DNA of 64,000 nucleotides, from NCBI RefSeq assembly GCF_009727055.1, contig NC_052354.1, forward strand, positions 55,378,675 through 55,442,674. The letters are read 5' to 3'. Below the pieces are notes generated by a model. That model made no database searches and was not told the origin of the DNA. It saw only the letters and a program-made list of their open reading frames with translations. The position numbers and the translations under genes were made by a program. Positions within the stretch are counted from its first letter, which is position 1; every line of letters starts with the position of its first letter. Positions 33,974 to 45,669 of this stretch are shown here, in pieces. Source of the DNA: Benincasa hispida (Eukaryota > Streptophyta > Magnoliopsida > Cucurbitales > Cucurbitaceae).

Positions 33974-36107
33974 GTATGACATCTAGTTTCATAATGATGC
34001 TTCAAAGGTTTAGGACAAAAGCTACCGAAGGGAGGTCAATTATCCCTCCCCTAAATTGAGAAATTCTCAACCAGTCATTAATACCAGAACAACTCTTGCT
34101 CCTATAATGACTAGCCATCATTGATTTGATCAAGAAATCATTAACTTACTTAACAATTTCTCGTAAGTGTGACCCGCCATTTTAGGCCCTAGAGTTCCAT
34201 CCCAACTAGCCAATCTGAAGGGAAAAATCTTATTGGGACAAAAACTAAAGTGACCCTATCCATTTCTGGAGTTCACCTTAATCTTGACCAACTGCACAAA
34301 ACCCATCCGAAGGGAGACGCTCCCAGGGCGCCACGAGGGAGTACACAATGATTTCACAGTGCGAACCAGTGACAGAGACCATAGAACGTGTTGAAACACA
34401 CCTTTCACCCACTTACTATAAACACTCTCTCCGTCCACCTTGATATTGACTCATGCAAACACCATTCGAAGGGGATGCTCCCAGGGCATCACCAGGCCAA
34501 GATAAATCTCACGGTGTGAGCATTCAAGAAGAAACGTGAGTGGAATCATTGACATATCAGATACATTAAAACCTTTGAACTTAGGTCTATCTCAATCCAA
34601 TTTTAAAACCCTTTTAAAACATGAGTTCACCCTAAGTCCGCATGCAACTCTTTCTTATCAATTTTAGTTCTAATTTATATTATAACGCTTATAACAAAAA
34701 CAAACAAAATCAACCACAATGTAAAGAAACACATATGAGGCATTCATAACGTTTACAAATAGCCTAAGTGTCATGCTCCATGCATCGTTCATTCATTGCT
34801 ACCTTTCATATAACACTTATACAAACACACAACGAACGAAGCAAAAACATGCTTCCATACACCCCTTATACTATAATGCTTATAATATAAAGATGATGCA
34901 TGAATATGCTTATTGCATGCATAAATATAACTCTTATATTTTCATGATCTATGCGCATGCTCTCTTATAATTTCATCATGTCATATTATAACACTTATAA
35001 TACATGACGCATGAATAATTGCACAATCTAAGGTGGGTTTCAAATCTATATGTCAAACACTTTGCCATATGTCAAACACTTTGCCCTATAAACCACATAC
35101 ATCTCATGTATATAAAACAAATGTTGATGAACCGAGAAAATATGTCTCAAATCCTCAAAAACTAAAGCTAACTATTACAAATTCAAAGAGTCACTAGTTC
35201 AAACAGGCGAACCGGGTCTTGAATCATTCGGTCGAAGCCCGCATCTCCACTGATCGTGTACCAAACTTCCCCACGATCGTCTAACGAAAGAGTAAACGCT
35301 TTACTCAATTGTTTACCTACGTTTCCAATGCTAAACGATCGTTTAGCAACGATCGTCTTTTCACTATGCAATGAAGCACGAGGTACGCGATCATGCAGCG
35401 CGCTCCGCAACGCAAGCCTTATATGATCGTCTAAACAACTATGATGCGATGAAGTACGATCGTCTAAACCATCGCTGAGCGAGTGCCTTTGTATCGTATA
35501 CCGCATGATCGGTAGTTAGTGACTATGCGATGAGCATGCTAACTACACAATCGTTTAGCGCACTCATCTTTTTCTTAACGATGAGTATCAAATGCTCCCA
35601 CTCGATCGTTTACCTTCAGCGTCTACACGATCGGGTAAACAACGCTACGCAATAGAGTAAACGCTTTAACCCATCGTTTAGCATTAGCTAAATGATTATT
35701 TAGTAAATATAGACAATCACATAGAAAAATCGACACGATCGTTTAGCCAAAATCTAACGACCGTTTACCTGAGGCTATACGCCACGACCAACTCTAGGTC
35801 TTCTTCTTCGCTGAGAACCGCATCTTCATGCTTTGAAACTTCATCATAAACAACTCAACATACTCATACACTTTGAGTTACAGACTCAGTTGCATGTTAA
35901 TTATGCCCAAAGACACAAGGGCCCTACAATCTTTGTAATTTAAAGAAAGCTTTATACAGAGGCAATTAACCCGTAAACATTCATCAATGCCATCCACAAA
36001 CGTATTTAACAATTAAACGCAATGCAGAAACCCCACCACGACTGTAAAGCAAATTCAAAACATAAGTGAAATTTGGAATATCATAACAACCTGACTCTAA
36101 TACCAAT
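33974..36107 (-). other. long leader of the minus-strand copia element, palindrome-rich
   Basis: Non-coding sequence between the 5' LTR (36108) and gag. A degenerate primer-binding site (minus TGGTATTAGAGT) lies at 36094-36105. From 35190 to 35770 the leader is packed with ATCGTTTAGC/ACGATCG words, including a perfect 18-bp palindrome at 35330-35347. 34030-34560 holds two copies of a segment around CGAAGGGAGACGCTCCCAGGGC (34310-34340 and 34465-34495). The frame 35183-35506 (minus) has no recognisable domain. Confidence 0.75.
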
Positions 36108-38137
36108 TGAAGAAAATCGAACATGAGGATTTTCATGAGTAGCGTAATGATCGTTCCAAATCCCATTAGTATTTGAACATAAACAATTATAGTACACAAA
36201 CGGAAACTAAGCGGTCATACACAATACGAAATTACAGTATGCTTAACAAATATCAAGGGAAAGAATAAACATACCTTTGAAGACTCATTTTCAATCTCCC
36301 TTGATCCTGAACGCTCGTTCAATCAGCAAGATAGCAATCCCGAACCCTCAAAAACTACGACCAAAACACTGCACGATCACAGCGATCCCCAAGATCACGA
36401 ACACAATGAATAGCCTCCAAAAACCTCGAACTATGTCGAGTTGAATACGACACACCACAATGGCTACCTTGGTATTCTCAGAGTGACTTGGTTAGAGGAA
36501 GAGTCTAGAGGAAAAATCATGTAAATGATTGAACAAATAGGAGATGACAAAGTCTATCGTATAGATGATGCCCAGTTGTTCAGAAGAAGCTCTACGATTG
36601 TTTAGCAAAAGCTTCACGATCTTTTAGCTATCGGCCAACTGAGTGAGTTGTCGTGTAGTGTCACTCCACGATCGTATAGTCTCTCTTCAGCTATCGTTTA
36701 GTGAATCTCATTCACTTGACAGCCTTTCCGTGAGAACTCTTTTCCATAATGGAAAATCTCAAATCATTTTAGATTTAGAAAAAAAAAATTCCTTTTATCT
36801 CACGGTTACCATGAAACCACCAATAACCTCCCACTCAATTGATTATTAGAAAAAAAGAGATATCCAATAATTAATATTATTATAAATATATATGATAACC
36901 AATTTACCATACTTTATTTATAACCTATAGTTTAAATATTTCATCTCATGTAACATGTAAACCATAATTCTTTTTCTATTTCATGGTGCTTAATGTAAAT
37001 CTCATTTATATTAATCCTCCACTTGATGTATCTCATGTATCACACCGATCATATCATATATATAACTGAATTACCTCTCGTCAATTTGAACATTTCAAAT
37101 CAACAACAAGAACTTATTCTCAACTTGAATCCATTGAGCTACCAGACCTGTAGCTCGAAGCTCCAACGGTACGTGAATAACTGACTAAACTCTTTAGTCA
37201 CAGGATCCACCATCCGTTAACTGCCAAGCACTCCATAAAGACTGATAGCCGAACTCTTCTTACCACAGATATATTATGTATTCATATCAACCAATCAACA
37301 GTGTGATAACCCTTCACAGATCGCTTGTAAGTACAGCTGGTCAATAACTGTTATGCCCTTATAGTTACATCTAACTCCTTAAATACCACTGATCCCTCTA
37401 ATGAATATAAGCTATAGTTCTACTATGGCTGAGCCCTCTCTTACAAAGAGAAGTTGTAGCTACTATGTTCAAGACCTGGAATCAACCCTTAAGGGAGTAA
37501 TCTATCTACTTACCCCTGCTTTGGGAAAGGAGTGAATTCTATCTTGTGTAACTGAGTTCCCAGCTCCCAAATCAGACAAGTCCCCAAAAAGGTAGGCATG
37601 TTGAGTTGGCAATCTGGCCACTCTCACCCATACTAATCAAAGGACCGTCCTCAAAAGCAAGAGTTCCCAAAACACTCAGGATTGAAGTCATGTCAACTAT
37701 GGTCATTTATGTGAGATGTAAATCTCTAGTATCAACGGTGTTATATACAGAGACTAGTCATCTCGTGATCTGATCTTATACAAACTCTTTGTATAGGATA
37801 CCCTCGCTCGCATGTCTCCACATGAATGGTCAGGATCTACCATCTATAGTAGTTCACAAAACTTGCAAACCTCTATAAAGCGAGTTGTATCTGTAGTGTC
37901 ATTAGGATCAGGTATCCCTCCTTAATCCTTATACTATTGACCTATTTAGGTTATCACTTAAGGCATGATCCACTTGTATATCCCATATACATGCTTAAGT
38001 TTACATACAATAACCATGGAGCTTTGTTTATTGGATATGAGTAAATGCCAAATAAAATAACTCTTATTTTATTCATAACAATGTATATAAACTACAAACT
38101 ACAAGACTCCGGGAGAATTAGGACATCAATCTCAACA
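36108..38137 (-). repeat. 5' LTR of the minus-strand copia element
   Basis: On the minus strand it starts TGTTGAGATTGATG (38137) and ends ...GATTTTCTTCA (36108), 2,030 bp. It is followed on the right by the target duplication GTATG (38138-38142). It retains about 300 bases absent from the partner LTR. AACGATCG/GTTTAGC words lie at 36540-36720. Confidence 0.93.
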
Positions 38138-38142
38138 GTATG

Positions 38143-39180
38143 TCATATAGTAAAATACCACAATAGGTTATGCATTATTCATGCATCATTACATTATAAA
38201 TATTCTAATATATAGTTGCATGACTCAATTTTATAGCATGCTCATGCTTCATATAATAAAATGTTATAATATATGTTTGCATGCATTAATAACATAGTCA
38301 TGCATAATTTATATTATAAGTGTTATAATATATAGTTGAATGTATGGATGGATGTATGTTATTAATTATTTCATTACTTTAGTATATAAGGGTTATGTAT
38401 GTTAAGTAATGAAATGGAATTGCATGAAGTATGTCACTACTTTAGGTTATGTTATAATTGTTATAATTTACCTAAGTATGCTCTAACATGCAATAATTGA
38501 TTTTAATTTATTTCATTTCTTTTATAAAAGTTATAATAAAATGAAATTAGAAATTAAAATAATAATTCAAAATTGCATGCAAACCTTAGGTTAAAATCAT
38601 TTTTTTAAAATAGTTTTAAAATATGATTCACATAGACCTAAGATCACATTTCTAATGAGATTAGAATAAGTTTAATAGGATTAAATTGATTTAATTAAAA
38701 GATTAAATTTGTAGCAAATGTATCTATAAGGGACCTTTTGTCTAAGGCTAGTTCTATCAAGGTTGAGGTATTTAAGTTGGCAGAAACGAAACATCCTTAC
38801 TTGGGAACTGACATGAAAAGGTGAATTAGATAGATTTGTTACAAGCATACGATTGTTTATTAAAGTTTATTAAAGTGTTTAATGAACATTAATTAAAATT
38901 GTTTAACTATCCAAAGTAAGTGTTACTTTTGGGCAAATTTAAACAATCGCTTAGTCAAATAATTAGTCGTATTTTTCTAAGTTAAATTAACCATAGGTAA
39001 AACACTTAGTGGGAGGAAAATGAGGTATATGATACTTCATTTTTCCTTTTTCATGTATCTCTATATAAGTTCACACTGTAAGATCTATACTCGGCCTCGA
39101 GGCACCTTTTCTTGTGTCCCACTATCTTTGAAGCAAAAATCGGCATGACTTATGTACTAAAGCGCAATCGCTAACTGCTC
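38143..39180 (+). other. continuation of the interrupted retrotransposon leader
   Basis: Resumes the leader cut at 26510. AT-rich with many TTATAATAT and GCATG words (38150-38600), then sequence with AACAATCGCTTAGTC (38940-38955) and GGGAGGAAAATGAGGTATATG (39010-39030). No open frame with a recognisable product. The end of retrotransposon homology is not clear. Confidence 0.5.
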
Positions 39181-39699
39181 CCCAAGGTTATCACCACCTC
39201 TAATCTTAGATGTACACTCATTAAAGAAAAGAAAAAAAAACCAAGAAAATTGTTTTCGCTCAGAACTAACAGACGAGAAGATGAAAGAAGAAGTATTCAG
39301 ACTTGGAAAAAAAACATTCACTATGAGAAGTTGGGAGAAGAAAAACGTACAAACTGAAAGGTAGTAAAAGATTTAGTTCATTTTTTGCGTAAGCATAGTT
39401 ACCTAAACCTGCTAGTTCGAACGACAACAAGTACACAAGCATGTGGAAAAAGTTTTTACTTCCACCACAACCACAATTTGAAAGCTCGAATGCAAGCCTT
39501 TGTATACAATCCCCTTTGAGAGTCAAAATCTTCCAATATGGGACACCATATTACTTTTTCCTCAATTTTTTTTTTTTTGCTTTTCACTATGGGCCAAAAG
39601 CCCAAATCACTCCCAACACTCCCTTCTTAAATCATGTTGGAATGTTTGATCGGCTCTTTTGGTTGAATCTTTTCGAACTCAAGTTCTCCTTGTGTTGTA
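39181..39699. other. unassigned sequence, no gene seen
   Basis: No supported feature. It contains an A-rich and a T-rich run (39225-39240, 39564-39580) and the overlapping opposite-strand frames 39266-39526 and 39441-39716, neither with a recognisable domain. Confidence 0.4.
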
Positions 39700-40588
39700 G
39701 ACCATCGTTTGAATGACTAACCGGGAAATCATTCTTTTTCATTTTAGATGGACTTTCAATTTTTTACCAAATCTCGATTGCTAAAGAGGACCAAGAAAAT
39801 ACGACCATCACTTGCACCTATGAGACCTACACCTTTAGTTGGGCTTTGTAACACCCAGGTATGTTTCAAAGGTGTATGATGAGAATTTTTTCAAATTTTA
39901 TTGAAAAGTGTATAGAGGTCTTTATGGATGATCTTACTGTCTACGAAGATTCTTTTGAGGATTGTTTACACAACCTTAGTTTGATCACGAAAAGATGCAT
40001 TAAAACAAGCCTGGTTCTTAATTATGAAAAGTGTCATTTTATAACTTCTCATGGCATCTTGTCTCATCTAAGGGAATTGAAGTTGATAAAGATAAGATAT
40101 ATGTGATTGCTTAGGGAAGTTTGTTCTTTTCTTAGAAGTGTATGTTTTTATAGGTGCTTTATCAAGGACTTTTCGAGATTGCTCTCCCTCTATCAAACTT
40201 ACTACAAAACGATGTCCATTTTGATTTTAACAAAGAATTCCATAAAGCTTTTGACACTTTGAAGGAGAAATTGACTTCCACCCCAATTCTACAACCTCCA
40301 CGATGGAACATTCCGTTCGAAATCATGTGCGATGCTAGCAACCTAGCAGTTGGAGCAGTTTTAGGGCAGATGGTCGATAAGAAAAGCCATGTCATTTGTT
40401 TCACATCAAGAACTCTCAATCCGACTCAAATCAACTACACCACGACCTAAAAGGAGTTTCTCGCTATTTTCTTTACGTTGGATAAATTTTGTTCTTACAT
40501 TCTTGGTTTTTTTGTTACGATTTATACTAATCACACTGCTCTTAGATACCTTATGACAAAGAAGGAGTCCAAGCCTCGTCTTGTTAGA
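39700..40588 (+). pseudogene. Ty3/gypsy reverse transcriptase and RNase H fragment
   Basis: Reading across frames gives the gypsy RT order: ILDGLSIFYQISIAKEDQENTT (39745-39812), FQRCMMRIFSNFIEK (39861 on), VFMDDLTVY with the catalytic MDD near 39920-39945, LNYEKCHF near 40017, then 40154-40450 with FIKDFS..ALPLSNLLQNDVHF, FEIMCDASNLAVGAVLGQ (RNase H aspartate) and TSRTLNPTQINYTTT. It ends with TALRYLMTKKESKPRL near 40530-40585. Stops near 39846 and 40448 and a deletion after GIE(V)DKDK show decay. The right edge at about 40588 is abrupt. Confidence 0.88.
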
Positions 40589-40881
40589 TGAAAATTAATT
40601 ATTTGCTAATTAGCTTAGTTGATTTCAATTAATGAAATAAAAACTTCTTGATTATGAAATATAATAATTAAATTAGTGAATAAGAACAACATATGATGTA
40701 AGTGGGAGTTATAAATTTATATTTGATGATAACAATGAAGTATAAGATCTTTTGGATTGGTAATTGACGTTTTTATTTGTTGAATGAATCGAAACAAAAT
40801 GAAGATGGTGGATGGGGACTACACATTGTGGGAGAAAGTTGCATGTTGTTCACTGTCCTAAACTACATTGTATTGCGTTGG
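40589..40881 (+). pseudogene. oxidosqualene cyclase pseudogene, upstream exon (left of copia insertion)
   Basis: From about 40787 to 40881 the plus strand reads [20 protein letters not shown] and on through [13 protein letters not shown]. This is the [12 protein letters not shown] region of plant 2,3-oxidosqualene cyclases (cycloartenol, beta-amyrin and cucurbitadienol synthases), membrane enzymes that fold oxidosqualene into triterpenes. The reading stops at 40881 only because a copia LTR begins, and continues at 46338-46343 with LGEGADKDGCAKVRKWILD. 40589-40786 is probably intron; I see no clear 3' splice site. No earlier exon is visible, since a gypsy fragment abuts on the left. Which cyclase subtype it was cannot be told from this piece. 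Confidence 0.85.
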
Positions 40882-41549
40882 TGAAGAATATAAACTCAAA
40901 CATTCAACTTATTCAAGAACTATTTCATATTTCTTTAACTTTTACAGTCTGTTATTGTAACTACTTGTATCAGAAAATAGTATAAGTACTCATCATTTAC
41001 AAATTTCATAGCATACAATACAATAGCTTCAAGAAAAACTTGAAATCTGTAAAAGAAAGAATTTGTGACTTAGCTCTCAATAAAGATCTCTCTCCTTCCG
41101 GTGGACGTAGGCAACATTTTGCCGAACCACGTATATCGTTGTGTAGCACTTCTCTTCTTCCCTTCGTCTACGAGATTACATGCTTTTGTTCTTCAATCGT
41201 TTACTCGACCAGTCGCACAAATCAAACAGAGAAATTAGGGTTAAAAGAAGTTCTGCAGAAATCGAAAAGAGAGAACGAGAGAGCAAGAGAGAGAAAGGAA
41301 ATTAATTCTGAAAACATCACCCATCAGATTAATTTTTCTTTCACTTCCATCAGGCAAAGATTAGTGGAGCAAACCACGTGGAGCACATCAGCTAGAAGTT
41401 CATGGACAAACGGTAGCCAAGTATTCTACCAAACCAAATTCTTTTGGGGCAAAATAATTAGACTCACGAATTGGATCAACAAAAAGGGCCACACACATTA
41501 TTCATCATTTGGGCTTATTTCAAACATACAACAAGAAACAGGCCCAACA
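40882..41549 (+). repeat. 5' LTR of the 5.46-kb copia element
   Basis: 668 bp, TGAAGAATATAAAC...GGCCCAACA, three bases before the primer-binding site. AATAAAG near 41079 could act as part of the RNA 3'-end signal. Purine-rich AGAGAGAACGAGAGAGCAAGAG near 41265-41290 is shared with the 3' LTR. The frame 41040-41585 spans LTR and leader and is not a gene. Confidence 0.95.
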
Positions 41550-41552
41550 AAG

Positions 41553-41564
41553 TGGTATCAGAGC
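41553..41564 (+). promoter_or_regulatory. primer-binding site (initiator tRNA-Met)
   Basis: A perfect TGGTATCAGAGC three bases after the LTR. This is the standard minus-strand priming site of plant copia elements. Confidence 0.92.
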
Positions 41565-41622
41565 AAAAGACTTACAAGATTATAGTTCTTGAAGAATCAA
41601 GAATCAAGTTTTTCAACAAAAA

Positions 41623-42420
41623 ATGTCAATAGCAAGATTCGAAGTGGAGAAATTCGATGGCAAAGGAGACTTCGGCCTGTGGAAGGCCAAAATCATGGCG
41701 ATTCTCAGCCAGCAAAAAGCTCACAGCACCCTCTTTGACCCATCAACACTCCCTGCCACTATGACAGCCCAAGAAAAAGAAGACTGGGAGCTGGCAGCCT
41801 ATGGTACATTGGTTCTAAACCTTAGTGATAGTGTTCTTAGACAAGTTTTAGATCAAGAAACTGCATATAGGATATGGACTAAACTAGAAGAGTTATATAC
41901 TACTAAAGATCTTCCTAGTAAAATGTATCTTAGGGAGAATTCTTCACATTTAAAATGGATTCATCTAAAACTTTAACTAATAACTTAGATGAGTTCAAGA
42001 AAATTGTTGCTGAATTTAAAACTCTAGGAGAAAAATTTGGTGATGAAAATAAGGCCTATGTGCTTCTAAACTCCTTGCCTGAACCCTATAAAGAAATTAA
42101 AAAATGCTCTAAAGTATGGAAGGGACAGTATAAGCACAAACACTATAATCTCAGCCCTAAGAACTAGAGAGCTAGAATTACAGATTGATAGAAAGGATCA
42201 TCCTAGTGGTGAAGGGCTATTTGCTAAAGGAAACTTCAAACAAAATCATTCAAAGGACAGAAAACCTCACAACTCAGAAGATAATAAATCAAAATAGAAA
42301 ATGAAATGTAAGTATTGCAAGAAGAAAGGACATCTAATTAAGGATTGTTTTACCCTAAAAAGAAAGAATCAAGAGAAATAAAAGGACTCAAAAGGCAAAC
42401 AGCCCGAAGCATCTGTTGTA
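41623..42420 (+). pseudogene. copia gag of the 5.46-kb element
   Basis: The start at 41623 (MSIARFEVEKFDGKGDF) is the typical copia gag start, binding the F-G-D-W-K box (GLWKAKIMAILSQQKAH). Residues 1-117 are open, then a one-base shift near 41955-41976 moves the reading to 41955-42167 (LTNNLDEFKKIVAEF, LLNSLPEPYKEI), and a further shift follows near 42120. The CCHC zinc knuckle CKYCKKKGHLIKDC is intact at 42307-42348. A stop precedes it (TAG at 42296). Gag packages the element RNA; this copy cannot make the full protein. Confidence 0.93.
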
Positions 42421-45400
42421 AAAGGCTCCTTTATCTACTAAGATGCTTTAGCCTCAACTTAGACAAATCCAACCATGTAAATCCTCTAGGAAAACATGAT
42501 TGGGTCCTAGATTCTGGATGCACCTACCACATGACCTCAATGAGATCTTGGTTCAACACCTTTAAGAAATTGAAGGAGAAATGGTATATTTGGGAAACAA
42601 CCAAGGCTGTAAGATAGAAGGCATTGGCTCTGTTTCTATGAAACTTAAGGATGGAACTATTAAACTTCTTAGGAATGTGAGATATGTTCCATTACTTAAG
42701 AGAAATCTACTCTCCTTAGGAATGCTAGATGCAATTAGGTGTGAGTATAGGGGTAAAGAAGGGACCCTTGAGGTGCTAAAGGATTCTAAGGTGATATTAG
42801 TTGGGGAAAAGATAAATGACTTATTTGTGGTCAAAGGAGTTGAGATGATGACAGAGGCATATGTTGCCACCACAAATGAGATCACAGAGGCTGATGTATT
42901 GCACAAAAGATTATCTCACATTAGTGCTAAAGGCCTAGAAGTCTTATCTAAACAAGGGATTCTACCTAAAAGTCTCTCAGAAAATCTAACCTTTTGTGAA
43001 CACTGTGTTTTAGGAAAAGCCACAAGGCAAAGTTTCACTAAAGCACAACACACCACAAAAGCTATCCTAGACTATATACACTCTAACCTATGGGGTCCAG
43101 CTCCTACACCTAGCCTAAGTGGCTCAAAGTATTTACTTTCTTTTACGGATGACTTCTCTAGGAAAAGTTGGGTCTACTTCTTTAAAACTAAAAACCAAGT
43201 GTTTGATAGGTTTAAGGAATGAAAACTCATGATAGAGAAGCAAACTTCTAAAGAAATTAAATACCTAAGAACTGATAATGGACTGGAATTTTGTAGTGAA
43301 GAGTTTAACAAATTCTATAAAGAAACAGGAATAACTAGGCATAGGACTGTTAGATTCACTCCTCAACAGAATGGAGTAGCTGAAAGACTAAATAGAATAG
43401 TCATGAAAAGGGTTAGATGTCTTCTATCAGATGCAATCCTTAGTGAAAAATATTGGGTTGAGGCAGCAAGCTACCTTAAATAAGTGTCCACATTTCTCCC
43501 TAAACTTTTTAACTCTTGAAGAAAAATGGACCACACATCCACCTAACCTAAAAAATCTAAGGGTATTTGGATGTGTTGGCTATATTCACCAAAATCAGGG
43601 GAATCTAAAGTCTAGGGCAGTAAAATGTATGTTTGTTGGGTTTTCTGTAGATGTCAAAGGATTTAAGATGTGGAATCCTACTGAGAAAAGGTTTGTCATA
43701 AACAGAGATGTTACTTTCAGAAAAAAAGAGATGTTTATGCAAAAAGAAAAGACAACTTATGAAGTTTCTAATGGCCCTAATACTGCTAGGATTGAGGTGG
43801 AGACACCTAAAGATTCTTCTACGAACCATAACCCTCCTATTGAATCGGAAGAAGAAGAAGAGGATATCTCAAATGAGAATACAGGGAATACTGAAGTTGT
43901 ACCTGATCTAAGTCAGTATTCTTTGGTTAGGGATAGGCAGAGAAGAGTGATAGTTCCTCCAGTTAGGTATACTGAAACTAACTATATGAACCTAGTCCTA
44001 AATGCCACAATAGCTCCAAATGAACAAGAACCAGCAACTTTTGAGGAAGCAGTAAACTACCCTAATGTTAAGTCTTGGATTCAAGCTATGTGTGAAGAAA
44101 TGAAATCACTCACTGTCAATAATACTTGGACCCTAGCCTCTCTTCCTAAAGGTTGCAAACCTATAGCCTCTAAATGGATATATAAACTAAAAGAGGGTTC
44201 TACCAAAGAAGAAAAGCCTAGGTACAAGGCAAGGTTAGTGGATAAAGGGTCTACACAGAGGGAAGGCATAGACTATACTGAAATTTTTTCACCAGTAGTA
44301 AAACAAACCTCTATTAGACTACTTTTATCTCTAGTTGCTCAGTAAAATCTTGAACTAGATCAACTAGATTTAAAACTGCTTTCCTTCATGGAAACTTAGA
44401 TGAGGTTATCTATATGGTTCAACCTAAAGGGTTTGAAGAAAGAGGGAAGGAAGACCTATACTGTCTTCTAAATAAGTCTATATATGGTCTAAAACAATCC
44501 CCTAGATACTAGTATAGAAGGTTTAATGATTACATAAAGAGTATTGGATTTCAAAGAAGTTCCTATGATATTTTTTCTTATATTAATTCATCTACCTATA
44601 AGGATAAAGTCTATCTACTACTCTATGTTGATGATATGCTACTAGCAAGGAAATCTAAGGAGGATTTAATTCATGTCAAAAATCTCCTAAAAAAAGAATT
44701 TGACATGAAGGACTTGGGTTAGTCTAGAAAAATCCTTGGGATTAAAATTCAAAGAGACAGAACTTCCTCAACTCTAACCATTAGCCAGTTAAGCTACTGT
44801 GAAAAAGTAATTAGCAGATTTAATATGTCTAATGCAAAACCAGCCACTATACCTATTGCTAGTCATTTTAAACTTTCCTCAGAAAACTCACCAAAAGAAA
44901 CAGACATAGAATATTTGACTCAAATGCAATCAATTCCATACAATCACGCAGTAGGGAGTCTAATGTACTTAATAATATCTACTAGACCAGACCTTTCATA
45001 CAACACTAGTCTAGTCAGTAGATACATGTCTAACCCTGGGAAAAGACATTGGGAAGCAACAAAATGGATTTTAAGATATCTAATTTGGTCTAAACAGTCA
45101 AAATTAACATATCAAAGTATTAATGAATTAAATTTAGAGCTATATGGATACGTTGATTCAGATTTTGCAGGTGACCAAGACAAAAGAAGATCATTAACAG
45201 GTTATCTAATCTTATTTGGTCCTAATCTGCTGTGTTGGAAAGCAAATTTACAGTCAATCACAGTATTATCAACCACAGAAGAAGAGTACATGACTTTATC
45301 AGAAGCAATAAAAGAAGCATTATGGTTAAAGGGGTTGAGGAAGGACTTTGACATTAATCAAACAGTAGTAAAAATCTACTGTGATAACCAAAGTGCCATT

Positions 45401-45595
45401 CACCTATCCAAAAACCCTCAGTATCATTCAAGGACCAAACACATAGACATTAAGTATCATTTTGTAAGAGACAGAATAGAGAAAGGAGAAGTCGAGATGC
45501 TTAAAGTTCATACCACCGAAAACGCAGCCGACATGCTTACCAAACCTATGAGCAAACTCAAGCTAGCAAACTGTCTTGGTCAGATCGAGTTCTAG
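42421..45595 (+). pseudogene. copia pol of the 5.46-kb element (protease, integrase, RT, RNase H)
   Basis: Protease WVLDSGCTYHMT has D-S-G at 42510-42518. GAG-pre-integrase VPLLKRNLLSLGML follows near 42690. The integrase zinc part ends CEHCVLGKA, the first catalytic aspartate is asparagine (HSN, codon 43085-43087), the second is kept in RTDNGLEF (near 43270-43293), and the glutamate in GVAERLNR (near 43375). RT runs from [21 protein letters not shown] through [13 protein letters not shown] and the catalytic YVDD at 44624-44635. RNase H 44825-45595 is open to the natural end, with YGYVDSDFAGD, TEEEYMTLSEA and IYCDNQSAIHLSKN. Frameshifts occur near 42585, 43225 and 43480, and stops at 44343, 44508 and 44719. 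It is less decayed than the other elements but still inactive. Confidence 0.95.
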
Positions 45596-45656
45596 CTTCC
45601 TGAAAAAGGGTAAAGACATGTTAAATCCGGAAAGAGAAGAGCTTGAATATTGAGCT

Positions 45657-45669
45657 TAAGGTGGAGATT
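45657..45669 (+). promoter_or_regulatory. polypurine tract of the 5.46-kb copia element
   Basis: TAAGGTGGAGATT lies directly before the 3' LTR start TGAATAATATAAGC. GGTGGAGAT is the usual tract of this copia lineage. It differs from the AAGTGGGAGAT tract of the LTR A/B elements, so this is a separate lineage. Confidence 0.85.

Larger units (their letters stand above)
26511..38137 (-). mobile_element. complete minus-strand Ty1/copia element with GTATG target duplication
   Basis: Both LTRs (26511-28267 and 36108-38137), an interior with gag and pol in minus orientation, a polypurine tract beside the 3' LTR, a degenerate primer-binding site beside the 5' LTR, and a perfect 5-bp target duplication GTATG at 26506-26510 and 38138-38142 together define one insertion of 11.6 kb. 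About 1.97 kb of that is a later solo LTR (32005-33968). The element is dead: every pol domain carries stops or frameshifts. Its insertion site is the leader of another retrotransposon (25740-26505 and 38143 on). Confidence 0.95.

Noticed and set aside
35183..35506. 107-codon minus-strand frame
   Set aside because: It is built from the ATCGTTTAGC palindrome words of the leader; its amino-acid pattern just reflects the repeats.
41040..41585. 181-codon open frame over the 5' LTR and leader of the copia element
   Set aside because: It lies wholly in LTR and leader, has no recognisable domain, and is partly repeated at 46050-46382 in the 3' LTR.
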